DNA of 64,000 nucleotides from positions 62,001 through 126,000 of the forward strand of contig NZ_LZSC01000064.1 of assembly GCF_001665235.1 (NCBI RefSeq), in the 5' to 3' direction. This document shows positions 55,851 through 64,000 of this stretch, piece by piece. Position numbers and translations under genes: made by a program. This DNA comes from Mycobacterium sp. 1100029.7 (lineage in GTDB: Bacteria; Actinomycetota; Actinomycetes; Mycobacteriales; Mycobacteriaceae). Within the stretch, counting starts at the first letter, position 1; each line of letters starts with the position of its first letter. Below the pieces are notes generated by a model. The model was not told the origin of the DNA, ran no database searches, and was given only the letters and a program-made list of their open reading frames with translations.

Positions 55851-56378
55851 ATGCGGATCGGACGAATAGTCGGGTGGGCCGCGACGGCATTGGCCGCCGC
55901 GGTCGTGCTGTCGGCGTGCGGCGGTGACGCGAGCGCCCGGTCGTCCGGCGGCGAACTGGTCCGTGTGCCCGCAGATTTGTGTGTGCTGCTCAGCGGCGCC
56001 GATGTCAGCCAAGCGGTCGGCAGAACGTTTCCGGCTCCCCGGCGCACCCGCACCGGCATCGGCGGCGAGCAGGACTGCACCGCCGTGCCGGCGTCGGGGG
56101 CCGCAATGAGCTTCACATTGTTCTGGGGTGATTGCGTGGACGGCAAAGCCCCGAACCAGGACTGCCTCACCTCGGTGTCCAGCACCTACACAACCAATAG
56201 GAGCCAGACCATCAGCGCGGTCACGCCCATCGCGGGCCTGGGCGAACAGGCCTATTGCCTGCCGGCTCCATTCGCGACCGTCGAGGTGCTCAAGCGCTGG
56301 ATCTACTTGACCGTCGTGGCCGACACCTGCCCGCAGGCGCAGTCGTTGGCGACCACGCTGCTGAGCCGTCTGGGTTAG
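55851..56378 (+). CDS. DUF3558-like lipoprotein
   Basis: A 175-residue exported lipoprotein with a signal peptide and lipobox LSAC (Cys23 lipidated). The mature part begins with a short Ser/Gly linker; it contains VPADLCVLLSGADV and several cysteines (QDCTA, GDCVDG, DCLTS, YCLPA, DTCPQA), a pattern typical of the DUF3558/LpqB-like actinobacterial lipoproteins that bind unknown ligands outside the cell. The start ATG at 55851 directly begins the signal peptide. Its stop overlaps the stop of the convergent oxidoreductase gene by three bases. Confidence 0.8.
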   Translation: MRIGRIVGWAATALAAAVVLSACGGDASARSSGGELVRVPADLCVLLSGADVSQAVGRTFPAPRRTRTGIGGEQDCTAVPASGAAMSFTLFWGDCVDGKAPNQDCLTSVSSTYTTNRSQTISAVTPIAGLGEQAYCLPAPFATVEVLKRWIYLTVVADTCPQAQSLATTLLSRLG

Positions 56379-57319
56379 CCCGGCGTAGGCAGCAGGATCG
56401 TCTTGCCGCTCAGGCTGCCGGCGTCGGAGGCGTCGTGCACGGCGGCGGCCTCGGTCAGCGGCCGACGGTCGGCGACGTCGATGCGCAGCTCGCCGGCGTC
56501 GACGCGGCGGACCAGTTCGGCCAGCTGCTCGGCGTCGCTGCGGACGAAGATCCGTTGCGTGCGCACGGCCCGGGCGGGATCGTCGGTCCCGGACGTCATG
56601 GTGCCGACGTGCAGGCCACCGTCGGCGACGACTCCGACCAAGGCGGCGGTTTGGGCCTCGGTGGTGCTCACCAGGTTGAGCACCACGTCGAATGGCCCTG
56701 TCGCAACGACGATCGGCAGCTGCGTGTAGTCGATGTGATCGATGACCAGATCGGCGCCGTAGTCGCGGACCCGGTCGGTGTTGCGTGCCGACGCGGTGGC
56801 GGTGACGACCGCGCCGGTTTGCTTGGCGAGCTGGATGGCATAACCGCCGACCGCTCCGCCGGCGCCATTGATCAGGATCCGCTGTCCTGCCTGCAAACCG
56901 GCGACTTCGACCAATGCCTGCCAGGCTGTCAACCCGACCGTCGGCAGTGCCGCGGCGTCAGCCAGCGGCACCGACAACGGCGCGGCCGCCAGCGCATCCG
57001 CCGGTGCCAGCACGTACTCGGCGGCGGCGCCGTCGGCATCCAGCGGGAGCAAGGCCACGACCGCGTCGCCGACGCTCCAATTCGTCACGCCGTCACCGAC
57101 TTCGGCGATCGTGCCGGCGACGTCGATGCCGGGAATGTGCGGAAAGCCGATCGTGTACACCTCGGACAGATAGCCGCCGCGAATGCCCGCGTCGACCGGG
57201 TTGAACGAGGTGGCGGCCACCTGGACCAGGACCTCTCCGCGAGCCGGCGTCGGCCGCCGAACGTCCGTGTACACGAGCACCTCGCTACTGCCGTAACGGT
57301 GGTAGAGCACTGCCTTCAT
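56375..57319 (-). CDS. Zinc-independent MDR quinone oxidoreductase
   Basis: A 314-residue medium-chain dehydrogenase/reductase of the quinone oxidoreductase type. It has GroES-like N-terminal features (FNPVDAGIRGGYL, FPHIPGIDVAGTI) and the NADPH-binding GAGGAVGGYAIQLAK near residues 150-164. The structural zinc cysteines are absent, as in this subfamily. It would reduce quinones or enones with NADPH. It is transcribed divergently from a MarR gene. Operator 1 lies 21 bp upstream of its ATG, so it is very probably the regulator's target and may detoxify the inducing compound. Confidence 0.9.
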   Translation of the reverse strand: MKAVLYHRYGSSEVLVYTDVRRPTPARGEVLVQVAATSFNPVDAGIRGGYLSEVYTIGFPHIPGIDVAGTIAEVGDGVTNWSVGDAVVALLPLDADGAAAEYVLAPADALAAAPLSVPLADAAALPTVGLTAWQALVEVAGLQAGQRILINGAGGAVGGYAIQLAKQTGAVVTATASARNTDRVRDYGADLVIDHIDYTQLPIVVATGPFDVVLNLVSTTEAQTAALVGVVADGGLHVGTMTSGTDDPARAVRTQRIFVRSDAEQLAELVRRVDAGELRIDVADRRPLTEAAAVHDASDAGSLSGKTILLPTPG

Positions 57320-57339
57320 GGTTTCCTCCAGCCGTCTGT

Positions 57340-57357
57340 TGCTTCGATTTCGAAGCA
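57340..57357. promoter_or_regulatory. MarR operator 1
   Basis: Perfect palindrome TGCTTCGATTTCGAAGCA: 8-bp arms around two bases, next to the oxidoreductase start. Same sequence family as operators 2 and 3. Confidence 0.75.
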
Positions 57358-57375
57358 GTTACCTGCGGAGCAACT

Positions 57376-57393
57376 TGTTTCGAAGTGGAAGCA
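57376..57393. promoter_or_regulatory. MarR operator 2 (imperfect)
   Basis: TGTTTCGAAGTGGAAGCA matches the operator pattern TGCTTCGANNTCGAAGCA with a few mismatches. Its centre is 36 bp from operator 1. Confidence 0.6.
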
Positions 57394-57423
57394 ATTCCCG
57401 CCCGCGGTGTGAGTACCGTCTCA

Positions 57424-57443
57424 GTGCTTCGAAGTCGAAGCAC
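57424..57443. promoter_or_regulatory. MarR operator 3
   Basis: Perfect palindrome GTGCTTCGAAGTCGAAGCAC (9-bp arms, 2-bp centre), 12 bp before the MarR GTG start, so binding should block the regulator's own promoter or leader. Its centre is 49 bp from operator 2. Confidence 0.78.
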
Positions 57444-57455
57444 TATGCTGGCGGC

Positions 57456-57941
57456 GTGAGCGACGTCCTCAAACCGGAGCAAATGCGCACCTACTTTGCG
57501 CTCACCGAGGCCGTCAGCCTGTTGCAGTACGCCGTGCGACAGCAACTCGCGGACGACGGCGACCTCAGCTATGTGCAATTCGAGCTTTTGGCCAAACTCG
57601 CCGACGCCGACGGACGACTCACGATGACCGACCTGGCCGACGGAGTGGTGTACAGCCGTAGCGGCCTGACCCATCAGGCCGGGCTGTTGCAGAAGGCGGG
57701 GCTGATCACCCGCGAGACCAGTCCGCATGATCAGCGAGCCACGGTCGTCGACATCACCGACGCAGGCCGCGCCCGCCTCGCCAAGGTGTTGCCCGGCCAC
57801 ATCGAGGTCGTGCGCAGCCTGCTATTCGATTCGCTCTCAGATCAGGACGTGAAGACCCTGGGCGACACCATGAGTCGGGTTCGCGATCATATGCGGGCCC
57901 GGCCGCCCCGCTCGGCCGTCAGCCGCGGGCGGCGCGGTTGA
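57456..57941 (+). CDS. MarR-family transcriptional regulator
   Basis: A 161-residue winged-helix regulator. LSYVQFELLAKLADADGRLTMTDLA and VYSRSGLTHQAGLLQKAGLI form the DNA-binding helices, followed by the wing ETSPHDQRATVVDITDAG. MarR proteins repress neighbouring genes until a phenolic or oxidising ligand binds. The three palindromes in the upstream divergent region fit autorepression plus control of the quinone oxidoreductase. The GTG at 57456 is chosen because the upstream open frame runs through the operators. Its 3' end overlaps the convergent leuA end by 23 bp. Confidence 0.9.
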   Translation: MSDVLKPEQMRTYFALTEAVSLLQYAVRQQLADDGDLSYVQFELLAKLADADGRLTMTDLADGVVYSRSGLTHQAGLLQKAGLITRETSPHDQRATVVDITDAGRARLAKVLPGHIEVVRSLLFDSLSDQDVKTLGDTMSRVRDHMRARPPRSAVSRGRRG

Positions 57942-59733
57942 CCGCCGACACCACCGCGCGCAACGAGGCGGTGGTGATCGACGGGGCGATGCCCACACCC
58001 CACACGGTGCGGCCACCCACCGAAGCCTCCACATAGGCCGCCGCCTGCGCGTCGTCGCCGGAGCTCATCGCGTGCTCGGAGTAGTCCAGCACGGCCACGT
58101 CGAACCCGACGCTGCTCAGGGCGTGGACGAAAGCGGCGAGCGGGCCGTTGCCGGCGCCGTCGATCTCGCGCTCCGTTCCGTTGAGCTTGACGGTCGCCGC
58201 GATCTTGGTGGTGCCGCCGTCCTCTTCGGGAGCATCGACGCGCTGCTTGATGCGCTCCAGCGGCAGAATCGGCGCCAGATACTCCTCGGAGAATGCGTCC
58301 CACATATCTTTCGGCGAGACCTCACCGCCTTCGCCATCGGCGATCTTCTGAATCACCTGGGAGAACTCGATCTGCAGACGCCTGGGCAGCGCCAGCCCGT
58401 GATCGGACTTCATGATGTAGGCGACCCCGCCCTTGCCGGACTGGGAGTTGACGCGGATCACCGCCTCGTAGGTGCGCCCGACATCGCGCGGGTCGATCGG
58501 CAGATACGGCACCTGCCAGAGCATCTCCTCGACGTCGGTGTCCGCCGCGTCGGCGTCGACCTTCATCTGGTCCAGGCCCTTGTTGATGGCGTCCTGATGG
58601 CTGCCGGAGAACGCGGTGTACACCAGATCGCCGCCATACGGGTGGCGTTCGTGCACCGGCAGCTGGTTGCAGTACTCCACGGTCCGGCGGATCTCGTCGA
58701 TGTTGGAAAAGTCGATCTGCGGGTCCACGCCGCGTGAGAACAGGTTCAGCCCCAGCGTCACCAGGCACACGTTGCCGGTGCGCTCCCCATTGCCGAACAG
58801 GCAGCCCTCGATGCGGTCAGCCCCGGCCTGGTAGCCCAATTCTGCTGCGGCGACTGCAGTTCCGCGGTCGTTGTGGGGGTGCAGGCTCAAAATGACCGAT
58901 TCCCGGTTTGCCAGGTTGCGGCTCATCCATTCGATCGAATCGGCGTAGACGTTAGGGGTGGCCATTTCCACGGTGGCCGGCAGGTTGAAGATGATCGGGT
59001 TTTCCGGTGTCGGCGCGATGATTTCGCCGACGGCGTCGCAGACCTGCTTGGCGTATTCGAGTTCGGTCCCGGTGTAGGACTCCGGCGAATACTCGAACCG
59101 CCATTGTGTCTGCGGATATTTGGCCGCTTCTTCGACGCATTTGCGGGCGCCATCGGTTGCGATGGCCTGGACCGCGGCCCGGTCAGCGCGAAACACCACG
59201 CGCCGCTGCAGGATTGACGTCGAGTTGTAGAAATGAACGATTGCACGGTGTACGCCCTGGCACGCCTCAAAGGTGCGCTCGATCAGTTCCGGCCGGCATT
59301 GCGTCAAGACCTGAATGGTGACGTCCTCGGGGATGGCGCCTTCGGTGATGATCTCGCGGACGAAGTCGAAGTCGGTCTGACTGGCCGACGGGAAGCCGAC
59401 TTCAATCTCCTTGTAGCCCATGGCAACCAGCAGGTCGAACATGCGACGTTTGCGGGCAGGGCTCATCGGGTCGATCAACGCCTGGTTGCCGTCGCGCAGG
59501 TCGACCGCACACCACAGCGGGGCGGTATCGGTGACGCGGTCGGGCCAGGAGCGATCGCTCAGCTTGATGGGCTCGACTTCGTCGGCGAACGGCCGGTATC
59601 GGTTGACGGGCATCGACGAGCCGCGCTGCGGATTCCAGGCAGGCTGACCCGGCCGGGGCGGCCCGGCGGGCGTGGTGAGGGCGCGCACCGAGGTATACGC
59701 GTCGGAATGGGCGGGATCAGAGAAGTCGGTCAC
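57919..59733 (-). CDS. leuA: 2-Isopropylmalate synthase
   Basis: A 604-residue enzyme catalysing the first committed step of leucine synthesis: condensation of acetyl-CoA with 2-ketoisovalerate. The catalytic TIM barrel starts at LWCAVDLRDGNQALIDPM (metal-binding Asp, about residues 74-91), and SLHPHNDRGTAV supplies the HxH-type metal site. The C-terminal regulatory domain (about 470-604) mediates leucine feedback. It is shorter than M. tuberculosis LeuA, whose gene carries a variable tandem repeat in the C-terminal region; no such repeat is present here. A leader peptide and hairpin upstream suggest attenuation. Confidence 0.96.
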   Translation of the reverse strand: MTDFSDPAHSDAYTSVRALTTPAGPPRPGQPAWNPQRGSSMPVNRYRPFADEVEPIKLSDRSWPDRVTDTAPLWCAVDLRDGNQALIDPMSPARKRRMFDLLVAMGYKEIEVGFPSASQTDFDFVREIITEGAIPEDVTIQVLTQCRPELIERTFEACQGVHRAIVHFYNSTSILQRRVVFRADRAAVQAIATDGARKCVEEAAKYPQTQWRFEYSPESYTGTELEYAKQVCDAVGEIIAPTPENPIIFNLPATVEMATPNVYADSIEWMSRNLANRESVILSLHPHNDRGTAVAAAELGYQAGADRIEGCLFGNGERTGNVCLVTLGLNLFSRGVDPQIDFSNIDEIRRTVEYCNQLPVHERHPYGGDLVYTAFSGSHQDAINKGLDQMKVDADAADTDVEEMLWQVPYLPIDPRDVGRTYEAVIRVNSQSGKGGVAYIMKSDHGLALPRRLQIEFSQVIQKIADGEGGEVSPKDMWDAFSEEYLAPILPLERIKQRVDAPEEDGGTTKIAATVKLNGTEREIDGAGNGPLAAFVHALSSVGFDVAVLDYSEHAMSSGDDAQAAAYVEASVGGRTVWGVGIAPSITTASLRAVVSAVNRAARG

Positions 59734-59788
59734 GGTAATTGCTCCGGGGGATGTCAGAAGGGACTTCAGACCGGCGCATCGCGAACAC

Positions 59789-59827
59789 CCGCGACGGGAG
59801 GCCAGTCTGGATCAGACCCCGTCGCGG
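59789..59827 (-). promoter_or_regulatory. Attenuator hairpin upstream of leuA
   Basis: On the minus strand CCGCGACGGG (59827-59818) pairs exactly with CCCGTCGCGG (59798-59789), with an inner GTCTG-ATC-CAGAC stem. The 5' arm overlaps the codons just after the Leu codons of the leader peptide, so ribosome stalling would change which stem can form. Confidence 0.7.
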
Positions 59828-59853
59828 CGTCCGAGAAGGAGCACCCGCTGCAC
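59812..59853 (-). CDS. leuA leader peptide (MQRVLLLGRRDGV)
   Basis: A 13-codon minus-strand frame (GTG start, TGA stop) 78 bp before leuA with three consecutive leucine codons CTC-CTT-CTC, directly preceding the attenuator hairpin. Leucine-rich leaders before leuA have been predicted in actinobacteria. When leucyl-tRNA is scarce, ribosomes should stall at the Leu codons and relieve the block. The ribosome site is weak. Confidence 0.7.
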   Translation of the reverse strand: MQRVLLLGRRDGV

Positions 59854-60021
59854 GTCACGAACTCTACCGCGATCAACGCCCAGGCGAAAACTGCGCCGAA
59901 TGGGGACCAAAACCGCAGGCCGGGGTGCCCGCTAGCGGGTCAATAAACAAGATGCGCCGGCACGTATCCTGTTGTGAACTTGAACCACGTCTGTGGGTGT
60001 GGAAGGGCAGGCAGGAAAACA

Positions 60022-61287
<1,266 letters not shown>

Positions 61288-61289
61288 AT

Positions 61290-62348
61290 ATGGGCGCCAA
61301 TCGGCTTGCAATAGGTGTAGTCGGTGCCACCGGCCAGGTCGGCCAGGTGATGCGCAACCTGCTCGACGAACGGGACTTTCCCGCCACATCGGTGCGATTC
61401 TTCGCGTCGGCCCGCTCCCAGGGCCGCAAGCTGCCGTTTCGCGGACAGGAGATCGAGGTCGAGGACGCCGCGACGGCGGACCCGAGCGGGCTGGACATCG
61501 CGCTGTTCTCGGCGGGAAAGACGATGTCGCTGGTGCAGGCCCCGCGGTTCGCCGCGGCCGGGGTGACCGTAATCGACAACTCGTCGGCCTGGCGCAAGGA
61601 CCCCGAGGTGCCGCTGGTGGTCTCGGAGGTCAACTTCACCCGAGACGCGGGTAACCGGCCGAAAGGCATCATCGCCAACCCGAACTGCACCACGATGGCC
61701 GCGATGCCGGTGCTCAAGCCGCTGCACGACGAAGCGCAGCTGGTGCGGCTGGTCGTTTCGAGCTACCAGGCCGTGTCGGGCAGCGGCCTGGCCGGCGTCG
61801 AGGAGCTGGCGACCCAGGCACGCGCGGCCGTCGACGGGGCCGAGCAACTGGTGCACGACGGCCGGGCGGTGGACTTTCCGGCGCCCCAGACCTACGTCGC
61901 GCCCATCGCCTTCAATGTGATCCCGCTGGCGGGATCGTTGGTGGACGACGGCTCCGGGGAGACCGACGAGGACCAGAAGCTGCGCCACGAGAGCCGCAAA
62001 ATCCTCGGCATTCCCGAGCTGCTGGTCAGTGGGACCTGCGTTCGAGTCCCGGTGTTCACCGGCCACTCGCTGTCCATCAATGCCGAATTCGCGCGACCAC
62101 TTTCGCCGCAGCGCGCCCGCGAGCTGCTGGGTGCCGCGCCCGGCGTCAAGGTGGTCGACGTGCCGACCCCCCTGGACGCCGCCGGAGTCGACGAGTCGTT
62201 GGTCGGCCGGATCCGCAACGACCCGGGTGTACCCGACGGGCGTGGCCTGGCGCTGTTCGTCTCGGGGGACAACCTGCGCAAAGGCGCGGCGCTCAACACT
62301 ATTCAGATTGCAGAGTTGCTGGCCGCGGAAATTTCGTCGGCATTGTGA
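61290..62348 (+). CDS. asd: Aspartate-semialdehyde dehydrogenase
   Basis: A 352-residue NADPH enzyme that reduces aspartyl-phosphate to aspartate semialdehyde, feeding diaminopimelate and threonine/methionine synthesis. It has the N-terminal GVVGATGQVG dinucleotide motif, SAGKTMS, and the catalytic cysteine in NPNCTTMAAM (about residue 132). The second catalytic part (GTCVRVPVFTGHSLS, with the active-site His) is intact. The ATG at 61290 follows the ask stop by 2 bp, so the two are co-translated. It corresponds to Rv3708c. Confidence 0.96.
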   Translation: MGANRLAIGVVGATGQVGQVMRNLLDERDFPATSVRFFASARSQGRKLPFRGQEIEVEDAATADPSGLDIALFSAGKTMSLVQAPRFAAAGVTVIDNSSAWRKDPEVPLVVSEVNFTRDAGNRPKGIIANPNCTTMAAMPVLKPLHDEAQLVRLVVSSYQAVSGSGLAGVEELATQARAAVDGAEQLVHDGRAVDFPAPQTYVAPIAFNVIPLAGSLVDDGSGETDEDQKLRHESRKILGIPELLVSGTCVRVPVFTGHSLSINAEFARPLSPQRARELLGAAPGVKVVDVPTPLDAAGVDESLVGRIRNDPGVPDGRGLALFVSGDNLRKGAALNTIQIAELLAAEISSAL

Positions 62349-62355
62349 TCCGCGG

Positions 62356-63504
62356 GTGAGAACCGCCTATTGGGTCAAGCGGTACTCATCGTTACTTGCG
62401 TCGGCAGTGTGTCTGGTTGTCTCACAGTCATTGTGGCCGGTGCGTGCTGACCCGCCGGCGCCGGCCCCCGGGCCGATCGTGCGACCGCTGGCACCGGGCC
62501 AGGTGCTACGCATCGGACCGACCGCCGGAACTGGCACTCCGACAAAGGATTACGGTATCGGCGCGACCGATCTCTGCGAGTTCCTGGAGTTTCCCACCGA
62601 ACTGCTGCAGGTCTGTGGTGACAGCTTCGCCGGCCAGGGGGTCGGATTCGGCGGCTGGTATTCGCCGGTCGCGCTGCACGTGGACAGCGCCTCGGTGGAC
62701 GATCCTGACGGGGTGCGCTACACCGGCGTCACCGGCATCAGCAAACCGCTGCTGGCCGACCGGGCGCCCACCGGGGACTCGCAGTTGCCGGCCGGCGTGG
62801 TGCAGATCAACCGGCGCAATTACCTGATGGTGACGACGACCAAGGACCTGAAGCCGCAGAGCTCGCGGCTGGTGGCGGCCGAAGCGGCACATGCGGGGTG
62901 GCAGACCGTGGCCGGCTCCAAGCGAGACGGGTCCTACCAGGGGGGCTCACAGACGCAGATCAGCGGTTACTACGACCCCATTCCGACCGACGAGTCGCCG
63001 ACTGGCTGGGTGTACATCGTCGCCAACAGCTTCACCCGCAGTCAGTCTGTCGTGCTGTATCGGGTTGCGCCGCAGTTCTTTACCGACCGGTCGCGCTGGC
63101 AGGGCTGGGCTGCCGGGCCGGGCGGCGGCTGGAACAAACCGGCGACGGCGCTATGGCCCGACATGGTCGGGGAGATGTGTGTCCGGCAGATCGACGGCAA
63201 GGCTGTGCTGTCCTACTTCAACGCCAGCACCGGCAACATGGAAGTCCGGGTGGCCAACGACCCCACCTCGCTGGGCGACGCGCCGGTGACGACGGTCGTG
63301 CAGCACGACGAATGGCCAGAACCCGCCGAAAGCCTGCCTCCCCCGGAGGACAACCGGCTCGCGCAACCTTACGGCGGCTACATCTCGCCCGGTTCCACGC
63401 TCGACGAGGTACGAATCTTCGTCAGTCAGTGGGACACTCGCGCCCGGGTGGCCGCGCCGTACCGGGTGATCCAGTTCGCGGTCAACCCCTTCAAACCTGA
63501 CTGA
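62356..63504 (+). CDS. Secreted DUF4185-type protein (Rv3707c-like)
   Basis: A 382-residue exported protein. A signal peptide (SSLLASAVCLVVSQSLWPVRA, cleavage near residue 31) is followed by a proline-rich linker and a beta-propeller-like domain with repeated W/Y-containing blocks (GFGGWYSPVALHV, GWVYIVANSFTRS, AVLSYFNASTGNMEVRVAN). This is the layout of DUF4185 proteins, which resemble glycosyl hydrolases and have been linked to arabinan/cell-wall turnover in actinobacteria. I could not identify catalytic residues. The GTG at 62356 starts 7 bp after the asd stop, so it is the third gene of the ask-asd operon. Confidence 0.82.
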   Translation: MRTAYWVKRYSSLLASAVCLVVSQSLWPVRADPPAPAPGPIVRPLAPGQVLRIGPTAGTGTPTKDYGIGATDLCEFLEFPTELLQVCGDSFAGQGVGFGGWYSPVALHVDSASVDDPDGVRYTGVTGISKPLLADRAPTGDSQLPAGVVQINRRNYLMVTTTKDLKPQSSRLVAAEAAHAGWQTVAGSKRDGSYQGGSQTQISGYYDPIPTDESPTGWVYIVANSFTRSQSVVLYRVAPQFFTDRSRWQGWAAGPGGGWNKPATALWPDMVGEMCVRQIDGKAVLSYFNASTGNMEVRVANDPTSLGDAPVTTVVQHDEWPEPAESLPPPEDNRLAQPYGGYISPGSTLDEVRIFVSQWDTRARVAAPYRVIQFAVNPFKPD

Positions 63505-63563
63505 ACCTGCCCCTCAGCCGTTCGGCGGCACTAATCTGACAGTCAGCTCGAAGGGGGGTGGCG

Positions 63564-64000
63564 ATGCAGCTGCGCTACATCAGCATTCCCGCGCTGATCG
63601 CCCACGCCGGAGGCGACCCCTGGGCCATCAATCGAAGTCTGCAGGCCGGTCGTCCGGCGCAGATCTCTGACCTGGCGGAGGCATTCCACGCTGCCGGCCG
63701 GTGCACCACCGAGTCCAGCGCGGCGTTCGCCGAAGCCCGAAGTCGCTTCGCGGCAGCGTGGAATCACGACAATGGTGAAAACCCCATCAACGATGCCGCC
63801 GAGGTGCAGCGGGTGACCAAGTCGTTGGGTACGCAGTCCCTGCAGCTACCGAAGATCGCCGTCGATCTGGAGAACATCGCCGCGGGTCTTGCCGAGGCGC
63901 AGCGCACGGCGGCTGGACAGATCGCCACCCTCGAAGGGCAGCTGCAGAAGCTCGACGACCTGATCGGCCGAGCCGTCGAGATGGAAAAACAGGCAAACCT
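63564..64000 (+). CDS. WXG100-like mycobacterial protein, N-terminal part
   Basis: The frame starts ATG at 63564 after a strong ribosome site (AAGGGGGG) and stays open to the window end (145 codons). It reads MQLRYISIPALIAHAGGDPW, then AWNHDNGENPINDAAEVQRV, then a long coiled-coil-like helix (LENIAAGLAEAQRTAAGQIA). This N-terminal helical hairpin is shared by a group of large mycobacterial proteins related to ESX/WXG100 substrates, some carrying a C-terminal hydrolase or toxin-like domain; the C-terminal part is outside the window. A TAATCT -10-like element lies at 63532-63537. Confidence 0.75.
   Translation, partial: MQLRYISIPALIAHAGGDPWAINRSLQAGRPAQISDLAEAFHAAGRCTTESSAAFAEARSRFAAAWNHDNGENPINDAAEVQRVTKSLGTQSLQLPKIAVDLENIAAGLAEAQRTAAGQIATLEGQLQKLDDLIGRAVEMEKQAN

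Noticed and set aside
54583..55890. 435-residue version of the response regulator
   Set aside because: The extra 213 N-terminal codons cross the YeaQ-like gene; the ATG at 55251 has a strong ribosome site and begins the receiver domain.

Overview
This window comes from a mycobacterium, very probably a non-tuberculous species. It has high GC, GTG/TTG starts and frequent ATGA stop-start overlaps. From about 9.7 kb to the right end the gene order matches the M. tuberculosis chromosome from Rv3723 back to about Rv3707c, in inverted orientation: lucA, tRNA-Ser, 4.5S RNA, aspC-type aminotransferase, dnaX, cyclopropane-synthase-like enzyme, FAD oxidase, SRPBCC protein, Rv3717-type amidase, ybaB, recR, gatD-murT, dnaQ-like exonuclease, leuA, ask, asd and an Rv3707c-like secreted protein. 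All orthology statements come from remembered sequence families, not from a search.

The left 9.7 kb is a different, accessory-looking block. It holds the end of a beta-lactamase-fold esterase, a dihydrodipicolinate-reductase-like oxidoreductase, two translationally coupled unknown genes, a small unknown gene, a coupled TPR protein plus CHAT (caspase-like) protease pair, an LpqH-type lipoprotein, a small conserved protein and an enoyl-CoA hydratase. The TPR/CHAT pair and its unknown neighbours are a candidate uncharacterised system.

The dominant feature is one 31-kb gene (17623-48696, minus) encoding a 10,357-residue non-ribosomal peptide synthetase. It sits between the Rv3718c and Rv3717 counterparts, which lie next to each other in M. 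tuberculosis. Its layout is Cstarter-A-T, then three copies of (C-A-T-E)-(C-A-T), then C-A(N-methyltransferase)-T-TE. The bimodule repeats with a period of about 2,533 residues (7.6 kb). It should build an N-acylated octapeptide with D residues at positions 2, 4 and 6 and a C-terminal N-methyl-threonine, released by the thioesterase. No MbtH-like protein, acyl-AMP ligase, MmpL exporter or tailoring enzyme is in the window.

Between dnaQ and leuA lies a second insertion relative to M. tuberculosis: an orphan LuxR-type response regulator, a YeaQ/GlsB-like membrane protein, a lipoprotein, and a divergent MarR regulator/quinone-oxidoreductase pair with three recognisable operator palindromes. The regulator/YeaQ part is bracketed by a duplicated piece of the dnaQ 3' end. 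Upstream of leuA there is a leucine-codon leader peptide and a hairpin typical of attenuation. The window ends inside a WXG100-like mycobacterial protein. No CRISPR array, insertion sequence, prophage or rRNA was seen.
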